Shown here in pieces: positions 15,401 through 18,786 of a stretch of DNA of 35,125 nucleotides. Both the position numbers and the translations under genes were made by a program. The notes under the pieces are model-generated. The model was not told the DNA's origin. It saw only the letters and a program-made list of their open reading frames with translations, and ran no database searches. Source of the DNA: Pseudomonadota bacterium (lineage in GTDB: Bacteria; Myxococcota_A; UBA9042; GCA-2863065); the NCBI GenBank assembly GCA_002863065.1, contig PKDL01000112.1, positions 1 to 35,125 of the forward strand, in the 5' to 3' direction. Positions within the stretch are counted from its first letter, which is position 1; every line of letters begins with the position of its first letter.

Positions 15401-16284
15401 ACTACCGGTGTAAACACGCACTTCCCTTGCGCAATGTTGCACGTACCCGTCGAACAGAGGAATTGGTCGTCGCAGAACCCATTCCAGCCCAGCGGGGTGA
15501 GCTCACTACCACCACAAGAGACACAGTCTGGGATTGGTTCATTGATACACCCGACAGCAGGATCGCAACTATCGTTGGTGCACACGATATCGTCATTGCA
15601 ATTTTTCGCAGCGTAGCTGCATTGTCCCTTGAGTTGCGTCGGCCCGATATTGCAGGTGGCTTCTTGGCACAAGTCGCCTCCACATTCCTCTACGCTGGCA
15701 CAAGACTCACAGTTTGGAATCGGGCTGTAAAAACACTCCAAGGTATCTGCACCCGCTCCAGCGAAGGCGACACCGGTTTCACATGCGTACACTGAAATAC
15801 AATCTGGGGTCGATTGAGGATTGGGAATACAGGTGTCCTGAGATGTCTGCTGGTAACCGTCCGGACAAAGGCAGTCGTCCGTAACCAGAAGCACCAGCGA
15901 CCCCGGGAAAGCAGGGGTATCGCAGAGATTATCCGGTACATCAGGCGGTGGCGACACGTCCTCGACAACGTCTGGCTCTGCATCTACAGCATCGTCTGCA
16001 CCGTCAGTATCAGGGACATCTGGAGTGTCGGTACTTTCCGCACCATCGACATCGTCCGCACCATCCGTACCGGATATATCCGGCACGTCTGGCTGGTCAG
16101 CACTCGTCGTCGCGTCAGCCGAACTTATGTCGTCCGACGCAGTAGTACTACCGACGTCCTCGCTCGGCGCCGGCTGTAAGGCCGCATCCTCCGAGCAACT
16201 GATTGTTACAAGGCTTGCGACGGCGATCACAAACCCGACCCTTCGCTGTAAACCAGCGACTCTCTGGAAAAGATGGTGCCGCAC
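460..16284 (-). CDS. Giant cysteine/aspartate-rich CTDC-repeat lipoprotein (about 5,274 aa)
   Basis: One uninterrupted frame encodes a predicted outer-membrane-anchored surface protein. The track starts at a GTG at 16320. I prefer the GTG at 16284, because AGGAGG lies 6 nt upstream of it and the protein then begins with a clean lipoprotein signal: basic n-region, hydrophobic VGFVIAVASLVTI, then lipid Cys30 in VTISC. Ser at +2 fits outer-membrane sorting. Residues about 31-118 are an Asp/Thr/Ser/Pro linker (DVPDTDGADD type). A short segment with a CLCPDG EGF-like signature follows. From about residue 229 to the C-terminus there is a tandem array of roughly 24-25-residue units of the form CDDGNxCTxDxCDPxTGxC, matching the Dictyostelium CTDC repeat (Pfam Dicty_CTDC). 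Length arithmetic gives about two hundred units and about 800 cysteines. There is no C-terminal anchor, so tethering is by the N-terminal lipid. Ligand and function are unknown; a fibre, adhesin or matrix role is inference. Confidence 0.93.
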   Translation of the reverse strand: MRHHLFQRVAGLQRRVGFVIAVASLVTISCSEDAALQPAPSEDVGSTTASDDISSADATTSADQPDVPDISGTDGADDVDGAESTDTPDVPDTDGADDAVDAEPDVVEDVSPPPDVPDNLCDTPAFPGSLVLLVTDDCLCPDGYQQTSQDTCIPNPQSTPDCISVYACETGVAFAGAGADTLECFYSPIPNCESCASVEECGGDLCQEATCNIGPTQLKGQCSYAAKNCNDDIVCTNDSCDPAVGCINEPIPDCVSCGGSELTPLGWNGFCDDQFLCSTGTCNIAQGKCVFTPVVCDDQDECTVDSCDNTTGCIFAAKPDGICAPCNAEGATQTDFDTNCSNFETESGDLACTTDVCTPQGTCAHENTCDDGDDCTFNGCDPTTGQCDFSVLKAECIQQSCDQPGDTPCDDGNPCTFDTCGQDGFCIFTELTCSSGANQCETGTCETNPLSSQYGKCVYEQLVCNDNDSCTVDSCNPASGCQFVPVDCDDVNDCTIDLCDPEDGCIHVDVCGGCDDNNECTSDSVGFTPDGNPFCINTPVECDDGNFCTDDICVPSTGCSYSATICQDGDNCTIDSCNPASGCQFSVVSCDDGDVCTADSCNLATGGCINTPQDCSDGNACTTDTCDPVAGCTSAEKVCDPCIDGPPNVWCDGGEPPASFYPPESFISNCSPLAGCSYIQPAPCTDAAICNDGNACTADECVIPQGESQGFCQSTPKDCSDGNVCTNDLCNPISGECQYVPQDCEDGDLCTVDTCVPNVAGGCVHTIKTCNDNNSCTVDQCNPATGGCQNLTAGCDDGEPCTVDSCTAGGGCIYTPLDCDDGTVCTDSSCNESTGACLHVPVDCDDGNICTDDLCDDLAGCFFAPKTCDDGDPCTTDSCSPTQGCVNTPQVCVDGNLCTNDTCVNGICQFPAKDCSDGTACTTDTCDGATGNCVNIDVICNDSDNCTTDSCDALLGCINNQLDCADNDPCTADFCNPLVGCLNQPDPTIPGCEGKICENDAGCDDSNLCTTDTCDLSGEYGVCVFEIKDCFDGIACTDDFCNPLDGTCNFTPKACDDGNLCTTDSCDPDSGICLYEDKNCNDGDPCTDDLCNSETGSCSHLITDCSDGDACTSDTCSPGSGCINSPVTCDDNDKCTTDTCDASLGCQYAPTNCDDGLLCTADLCEASVGCYYPPETCDDGNQCTIDSCDDETGCSNVEKVCEDGNECTVNACDTESGNCQFPPKDCSDGTACTTDECTEPFTTGTCVNNQIDCNDNDPCTVDTCDPATGCVNNAVDCDDGDSCTTDSCTPGVGCVNTPIQSTQCGTLNCAQAPSGFCNDGNPCTVDTCDTATGECQYEAKVCEDNLPCTINTCNTADGTCVFNDKDCSDGNACTLDSCNSATGDCVNLPVACDDNNPCTDDICDPDVGSCTFPAKDCGDGDLCTNDVCQPGTGECTNPAVVCDDNIPCTDDVCDPATGQCGFTPKNCDDGNACTADSCDSASGDCQNLVLTCEDFDLCTQDLCDPVSGCSNPPVDCSDGDLCTNDVCNPLSGTCLSTDIICIDDDICTSNACNPLTGTCDFPNACDDGNPCVNDLCDAVTGACTYVSKCSDTDPCTTDSCDVATGECSFPNTCDDGQPCTVDSCSALGGCSHVWDTSIDGCASVPCSQDQDCIDAVKIDDPSNPGQQIVDYCTVAVCDTGTCDFSPVDCDDGNVCTNDTCINLPTGSDCTHTPVNCSDGDNCTDDVCDSITGECSNTSKNCDDNSLCTIDSCNPDTGLCNNAPVNCDDGDACTNDSCNLGTGLCTNTVKNCDDQNPCTVDVCNEETGQCEYLDACDDGVACTVDSCNPDTGACTNTLTICADNDLCTVDFCDETTGECVFDPKTCDDGDACTDGLCDAVTGNCGYTLTVCDDGDGCTIDTCDVALGCQSTPVVCDDNNACTNEQCNPATGSCETSNVICDDSINCTVDSCDPVAGCQFTELVCTDTNPCTNEACDEATGQCIAPIKNCADGIACTEDNCNPANGECQNPPKDCTDNNACTEDLCNPATGQCYQVDDACDDDNACTTDSCNIVTGCINDLVLCDDAINCTVDYCNTVLGCQHETKICDDGSLCTTEFCNEATGQCDYTTVVCDDGNPCTDELCFATQGCVYEALCDDKNVCTVDSCNPLTQECTFTPIACSDGDACTLNLCDAADGCFFPPVCNDGTECTVDQCDPVTTLCNFIDKDCSDGDPCTNDTCDFETGECQFAAYDCDDGNVCTVGECIGGGLCDFRNTCDDGNPCTTDNCNALTGLCSNPPTAECEDGNACTLDFCNPISGGCFYQVVDCDDGSACTNDSCDINSGCLNEAITCADTNLCTIDTCNPATGCEFIELAACDVPCDPNDNASCDDSNACTTAVCSPDASSETGFACDFTDVVCNDSNLCTIDACDPIAGCIFLPLDCEDGNLCTLDTCSNGVCDSSQPTDCDDQNPCTADTCTPGLGCTNVYACNDANACTIDSCDPVEGCIFEPKDCSDGEACTLDLCNSSNGLCSNPADPCQDGDPCTVDGVCDDEDGCIFLLDDCDDGDICTADNCIPDVGCQHLSFCDDGNECTLDQCDALFACSHTIIACEDNDGCTVNTCNAEVGCVFQPTNCSDNNPCTVDTCNNVGGVGVCDYELIVCDDGNACTEDSCDPQLGCVHTGIDVAVVCDDEVPCTQDLCDVNIGCTNPPIIPCIIPCAAGNDEDCEDNDACTTNTCVNNVCQPLAVICNDGNPCTTDLCDSDVGCVFQVVDCDDGQICTDDTCNEATGLCQHAATSCDDLNPCTDDSCDPVFGCANVYACDDGNECTTDFCNSGIGCQNTLSVVCDDGFNCTVDTCDPITANCSYTALDCDDGNQCTVDTCDEEDLCTNTATVCNDGSQCTDDTCDPATGCVFSNTCDDGNACTVDTCDEASLGCSYGPLDCADTVEGSPGINNDCTVDTCDPSTGCINTPKDCSDGNACTTDGCDPLQNGLCTNVLVDCDDGSVCTLDSCDSETGCVNQAIDCSDNVYCTLDQCDPQTGCFNTGISGCPGNSGPPCTTVEDCDDGSVCTNDSCLNGECRNISVICEDGDLCTVDSCAPSVGCQFQPKDCADEDDCTLDVCAANGQCLHVPELCDDSDPCTSDTCQSGIGCVFVYDCDDGSACTFDVCDAVEGCQHFALDCSDGDACTTDLCDPISGTCSQAPIDCDDGNACTTETDAQGNAICDPEDGCVYEPTDCDDGSNCTVDLCDPTTVEGCIYEQACDDQNECTADLCDEVEGCLVSVVECTDGNLCTVDSCDPETGCVFSAKDCDDGNACTSDSCDQDTGFCSQALIDCDDGSMCSYDSCNPAVGCINTPINCNDGDSCTSDGCLDQIGCFNTPVNCNDGDVCTNDVCDPVVGCKNNPVVCADSNPCTDDLCDPELGCQNVPTDCDDGQLCTIDSCNLSVGCVHVPVPGVLCPCTSDSDCSDSDPCTDDVCVDSPTSETGKECNYNLKSCSDDEPCTIDYCINGNCEVVQNPCNDGDPCTVDSCAPGVGCVNTAFEGECIVDCAVDLDCAAFNAACTVGQCDLTSPSQNGDPDKPFQCIQVDKDCDDGDACTNNICDVNAGGCISETITCNDGNDCTIDECNPLDGLCTTFPVTCTDDNPCTIDTCVDGEGCTATINTCDDGDPCTIGICVPATGECEIAPVDCSDGEACTIDACNPSTGECSYTPKDCEDGDLCTVNFCAADGTCQSQDKSCTDADPCTEDFCNIETGQCTSQPTSCSDGNACTTDNCVEGNCSNTPIDCADGNPCTTDFCNVVTGNCINAGIDCDDSNACTIDSCDELSGECISTARDCTDGAKCTLDSCNPLTGQCENPPNPCDDSNPCTYNYCNANPLAEATCENPLISQTCGQVCVTSGTCDDGNACTTDLCINGLCQNAPKDCDDGLVCTLDYCDPATLLCKHDTYPGCEEFCTSDAECADSDVCTIDECILNEDGLGSCAYSPVILPNGQICIDCQAGGIQACEAAANICQTSTCAPEGYCEFQIRSCHDEVICTTDVCDPEDGCQNRPSANDCDTGCDEDSDCEDGNLCTVNKCEQSEYYCFIEVVECNDNDPCTADYCDPYTGDCVHKADTACQGLGNTCDVDADCETGNECIREVCDAANSGLCTFELINCNDYNTCTIDSCDPVEGCVFTPQQDCENGDCISNADCDDDNACTAEACVQGTCFYETVPQCPTTYCTANAQCEDGLTCTRSLCQPWGECDQTIINCTADGGCENFFGNCFEGYGCVTYGNENCEADCSVDADCQTGDACLVASCIAGKCQVTFSQSPTPDIDGCIDDNDATFDLCNPLTGQCVFPPNPAATGNECIADSDCAQVADDSCTPVFCETGECMMRLIDCNDYNPCTTDTCDTVTNTCQFVPIPDCTGCSVDSDCSDGDTCTIDTCPQAGGNCDFEPIPGCSPCFSDADCDDGDNNICTLGICDISTQKCSFITVPEQLCTPCDPNGTPLEIATECDDDDTCTLDTCNPATSLCLNTPDQTLADCLKCDPDAGEACDCTKNTDCNDGEPCTIDFCDPVTSTCVFEPAIDTAGIAECPKACATDLDCNDNNACTVDRCQPDGSCLWRYTDCSDDKACTQDGECIETDGCTFPAKSNIVPGVTTCTAPCVSDGDCDTGQLCLPGSCIDGTCTVTPTICNDGVPETRDFCDAATGQCQNVVQAGWAGCASEADCDDSNACTDDACLAGSCIHALVTCDDMLYCTIDTCNPVVGCTFNEDPACNVVSCENGDADCNDNDACTADSCDIGSGYCTHTIDPFCGVKTCTVDNDCQDGLTCTWDRCFNGVCRTEQVLCNDGLACTSQFEQAQPGQSTTGPQPDCVEGIGCILEPLEDCDAQCFTDADCDTGAPCFVGTCTAGTCSVAGKVCNDSDPCTFDFCNPVTGQCATSPVPTCDDTGCVEEEDSEEVEGCDDGDLCTDPSCIEGGCVYTTAKCNDFNPCTIDSCDPESGCVFTAIPNCGGCTNDAQCENYDPCDVDTCDVATGQCVHLVDTTCKPCVKATEAVDCFDNDECTLDICQQDGTCFYLPTGAPECQASGCFNDGECSDSDPCTVDVCTSGVCEHITTPCADGEPCTIDGPELCVPYIGCVTEADPTCGGLVCSFDFDCPFTDPCVEPKCTNSQCSYTLKDCDDSDPTTRDICSNETGACINEPYALGNWNGCTEDADCAADNACLTGFCEDNGQCVWNVSPCTDFNPCTASFCDPIDGCLHILDPDCEGCSLNADCDDGNYCTQDLCAGGSCEYEPLPTPECGGSGTP
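480..15602 (-). repeat. Protein-level tandem array of CTDC-type four-cysteine units, period about 72-75 nt
   Basis: The unit is C-x5-C-x4-C-x5/6-C followed by 5-7 residues, for example CSDGNACTTDTCDPVAGC. It begins at the CNDDIVCTNDSC unit near 15600 and continues almost to the stop codon. At DNA level the copies differ: GAC/GAT, TGC/TGT and Gly codons are shuffled from unit to unit. The array is therefore conserved as protein rather than as recently copied DNA. Longer punctuating modules of the form C-x3/4-D-x-DC-x5-CT-x-D-x-C occur occasionally in the body (for example near 5690, 5950 and 7170) and dominate below about 4500, the C-terminal quarter. Confidence 0.88.
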
Positions 16285-16290
16285 CCGGCC

Positions 16291-16296
16291 CCTCCT
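16291..16296 (-). promoter_or_regulatory. Shine-Dalgarno AGGAGG that sets the start of the giant gene
   Basis: The minus strand reads AGGAGG, then 6 nt (GGCCGG), then GTG at 16284. The site lies inside the longer track ORF that begins with GTG at 16320. The 20 nt upstream of the 16320 GTG show no comparable site. This supports the shorter start and a normal lipoprotein signal peptide. Confidence 0.7.
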
Positions 16297-16450
16297 CTTT
16301 TTGCTCTGAAGACTATCCACAAGAACTGATCTTGTGAGTACCCTTCGCGATCACGCGATTAAGCTGCATCCCACCGGTCTGCTAAAGTACCAGAATGACT
16401 TACTGGCTAGCAAACTCTAGTGTGTTACAAAACATCGATCCGCGAGGGAG

Positions 16451-16479
16451 TTGACAGTCGTCGCCTCGAATCAAAGAAT
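16451..16479 (+). promoter_or_regulatory. Putative sigma70-type promoter for the Kazal lipoprotein operon
   Basis: A perfect -35 hexamer TTGACA (16451-16456) is followed after 17 nt by AAGAAT (16474-16479), which matches TATAAT at four of six positions. Transcription would start near 16486, on top of the track's ATG at 16485 and about 28 nt before the preferred ATG at 16515. This agrees with the shorter start. It is a sequence match only. Confidence 0.42.
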
Positions 16480-16499
16480 TACGAATGTTGAGCGGCGGC

Positions 16500-16505
16500 G
16501 GAGGT
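16500..16505 (+). promoter_or_regulatory. Shine-Dalgarno GGAGGT that sets the start of the Kazal lipoprotein
   Basis: GGAGGT is separated by 9 nt (AAGAAAAAA) from the ATG at 16515. It lies within the track ORF that starts at 16485, so the first ten track residues (MLSGGGGKKK) are probably untranslated leader. Confidence 0.65.
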
Positions 16506-16514
16506 AAGAAAAAA

Positions 16515-18320
16515 ATGCGTCTTTTTTCGAAAATCAGTGTGTTCTTTTGTGTGTCGATTTTTTTACTTCAGATTGGGTGCTCAGGTGGTGACGCTTCCGC
16601 TGTGAACGCCACGTCCAGTTCAGACAATACAGATACCACGGACAACGCAAACTCAACCACGGAAGATGATACTGCAGACGGAACCGATACCGCGGACACG
16701 TCAGATGGTTTGGACACGACAGATGGCTCCAGCGAAGCAAACACGTCTGCTACGGACAGTGCGGATGGAGCAGACCAGTCCAACGCGACTGAGTCCGATG
16801 CGAGCGATGGCGTAGACACCGCCGACAGCACTGGGACAGATGCCAGCGATGGACCCTCAGTATGTGCGGCAGATGGCATCTGTGATGCCGATGCAGGCGA
16901 AACGTTCGACAATTGTCCGGACGATTGCACCTGCGGAAACGGCATCTGTGACGCTACTGAGACGTATGATGACTGCCCAGCCGACTGTATCTGCGGTAAC
17001 TCAGTCTGCGACGAAGGCGAGGATAACATCACGTGTCCTGAGGATTGCTCCTGCGGCGACGGAGTCTGTGACGACACAAAAGGTGAAGATGCTGCATCGT
17101 GTGCGCTCGACTGCAGCTGTGACGCCGTAAATGGGTGCGCTCAGGAACCCACCATGCCTGTTTGTTACAACGGCTCCGAATTCTTTCCGAATTTCTGCTA
17201 CGCACAATGCGCACACCCAGAAGATGCCCTGGACCTTTCCCTGCCGTATTCGCCAGACACGTGCACTGTGGAGCTGAATTGCCAGGACCCAGCATGCAAT
17301 CCCGCTTGGGTAGACCAACAGCCTGTGTGTTGGCAGTCAGGTGCTCAAAACCAATCTTACTCAGACCCTTATGCAGCGTGCTGCGACGGGCACAATTGGC
17401 TTACCGACTCGGATGTGTTTCCCGGTGAGTGTGGCGGCGGATCAAATTTCACGTGTTCGGAAGCCTCAGCATGTCCGCCCACGGAGCAATTGGTATGCGG
17501 TACGCTGGACGGCACTGACCAAACATTTCAGAACCTCTGCGATTTCTCCTTGTGCGCAGACAATGACGGTAGTGGACCAGTGCTCGAATGCTCTGCGCCA
17601 TGTGGAGCCCACTATAATTGTCCGGCGTGCGCGGAGAACGATGCATGCGAACTCGTATGTGGTGCTGACGGTACGACCTATCGAAATAGTTGCTACGCCG
17701 CTTGCGCAGGCATCCAAGTCGAATCCATCGGCGAATGTTGCGATTGCCCTGAACCTAGCGCGAATCAGCAAGTCTGTGGTGATGACGGCACTACGTACGG
17801 CAGCGAATGCCTCCTAGGGTGTGCAGATGCCGTATTGCCAGCATATGTTGGCCCTTGCGTTGAGGGGTGCTCCCCCGCCCCGGACGATGAAGCAGCCTGC
17901 GGATTCTACAATGGCGCATTTACTACATTCGCTAACGCAGCATGTGCGCAGGCCGCAGGAGCCACTTGCGTATACGACGGTGATTGCGCGCCAGGCACTT
18001 TCAATCCCTGCCCACTGTCTGATCCCTACTACGCCCCTGTCTGCGCAGCGGTACCAGGTGGACAACTAGACAGCTATCCAAATGCGTGTTTTGCCGGATG
18101 TGCTGGAGCGTCCGTGGAGTATGCTGGCCTCTGCGATGAATGCACAACTTCAGCCACCCTGTGCCCGCCTGAAGCGACGACCGACGCACAACCAACGTGT
18201 GTGGTGGAAGAATGCGTGCTGTATCCAAACGAATGTTATCCCAAAAAATGCACCGGGAATGCCGAGTCTACGCTACAGAAATTCACTTGCCCTCAAAACT
18301 GCGGTGAATTGGAGGAATAA
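16515..18320 (+). CDS. Cysteine-rich lipoprotein with Kazal-type (serine protease inhibitor-like) domains, 601 aa
   Basis: The protein has a lipoprotein signal peptide (MRLFSKISVFFCVSIFLLQ, lipid Cys22 in QIGC, Ser at +2). The Gln at -3 is unusual for a lipobox. Residues about 23-115 are a low-complexity Asp/Thr/Ser linker. Residues about 117-202 hold four copies of a CGNGICDxxExxxxCPxDC motif. After that come Kazal-like units. Two are nearly canonical: VCGADGTTYRNSCYAAC (about 381-397) and VCGDDGTTYGSECLLGC (about 420-436). Several degenerate ones surround them (for example PVCAAVPGGQLDSYPNACFAGC). Kazal domains inhibit serine proteases in animals, but inhibition here is not shown. The gene is divergent from the giant CTDC gene across about 230 nt and heads a tight plus-strand run. 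The start was chosen from the GGAGGT site. Its job may be to protect the cell surface from proteases, or simply to bind partners. Confidence 0.9.
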   Translation: MRLFSKISVFFCVSIFLLQIGCSGGDASAVNATSSSDNTDTTDNANSTTEDDTADGTDTADTSDGLDTTDGSSEANTSATDSADGADQSNATESDASDGVDTADSTGTDASDGPSVCAADGICDADAGETFDNCPDDCTCGNGICDATETYDDCPADCICGNSVCDEGEDNITCPEDCSCGDGVCDDTKGEDAASCALDCSCDAVNGCAQEPTMPVCYNGSEFFPNFCYAQCAHPEDALDLSLPYSPDTCTVELNCQDPACNPAWVDQQPVCWQSGAQNQSYSDPYAACCDGHNWLTDSDVFPGECGGGSNFTCSEASACPPTEQLVCGTLDGTDQTFQNLCDFSLCADNDGSGPVLECSAPCGAHYNCPACAENDACELVCGADGTTYRNSCYAACAGIQVESIGECCDCPEPSANQQVCGDDGTTYGSECLLGCADAVLPAYVGPCVEGCSPAPDDEAACGFYNGAFTTFANAACAQAAGATCVYDGDCAPGTFNPCPLSDPYYAPVCAAVPGGQLDSYPNACFAGCAGASVEYAGLCDECTTSATLCPPEATTDAQPTCVVEECVLYPNECYPKKCTGNAESTLQKFTCPQNCGELEE

Positions 18321-18786
18321 GGCTACGGCTCTCTCGGCCTTTCAACTGGAGCTGCTCGTCGCTTTGTATGAGCAGCAGTCACGCTTTCGCTCCGGCGACT
18401 GGTCGTTCGATGGTACGATCTGGAGCCGCGCAGCATACCGGATTGCCTCGTCTCACTCTGCACTCCGTCCGTCTCCTGCCGCAGGGCGAAAAAACATGTC
18501 ACGCACATTTGAATCCAAGCTAGTGCAAGCACGACAAGCACTAAAATCGAGGCGACTGGTCAAAGTCAAAGTCATCCGACCTCACGATGCACCTGCCGCC
18601 TTTTCGCAGGGCTACAAGAAACACCGAGCAAAAAATACCGACGTGTTTCTTACGAACACCGGCCTCAACGCAGCGGAGGCGTATCTACGTCGCCAAGGGA
18701 TGATGGCGGAACCTCAGCTAGCTCAATGTGATGGAAGCGCCGTCCCGCTGGGTCCAGTTGCTATCGACAAATCGGGATGTGACTAG
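18304..18786 (+). CDS. Small putative winged-helix protein of unknown function
   Basis: The track ORF begins at 18082, but its first 75 or so codons overlap the Kazal gene in another frame and look like a shadow. From about 18330 the translation becomes protein-like: an amphipathic helix (SAFQLELLVALYEQQ), a central stretch with SRTFESKLVQARQALKSRRLVKVKV, and LTNTGLNAAEAYLRRQG near the end. Helix, then basic helix/strand, then LTxxGxxAA resembles winged-helix DNA-binding domains; this is a fold guess only. The start is unclear. GTG 18304 is listed; TTG 18364 and ATG 18496 are alternatives, and a GGAGG at 18311-18315 precedes no standard start at normal spacing (only an in-frame ACG at 18325). 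It overlaps both neighbours, so it is probably co-translated. It could regulate this operon. Confidence 0.55.
   Translation: MNWRNKATALSAFQLELLVALYEQQSRFRSGDWSFDGTIWSRAAYRIASSHSALRPSPAAGRKNMSRTFESKLVQARQALKSRRLVKVKVIRPHDAPAAFSQGYKKHRAKNTDVFLTNTGLNAAEAYLRRQGMMAEPQLAQCDGSAVPLGPVAIDKSGCD

Noticed and set aside
480-15602. 72-75-nt periodicity suggesting a CRISPR array or DNA satellite
   Set aside because: The period comes from protein repeats in one open frame. There are no identical direct repeats with unique spacers, and no cas genes are present.
344-16309. Many plus-strand ORFs of 60-195 aa (for example 548-1132, 9407-9898, 10592-11155), often with a repeating SSQS/VHGSPSLQS-like pattern
   Set aside because: They are antisense translations of the CTDC repeat array. 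The periodic Ser/Gln/His pattern is the reverse complement of Asp/Cys/Gly codons, and none has an RBS or recognisable domain.
18082-18303. N-terminal third of the 234-aa ORF at 18082-18786
   Set aside because: It lies in another frame over the Kazal gene and reads like a shadow; only the part from about 18304 is kept.
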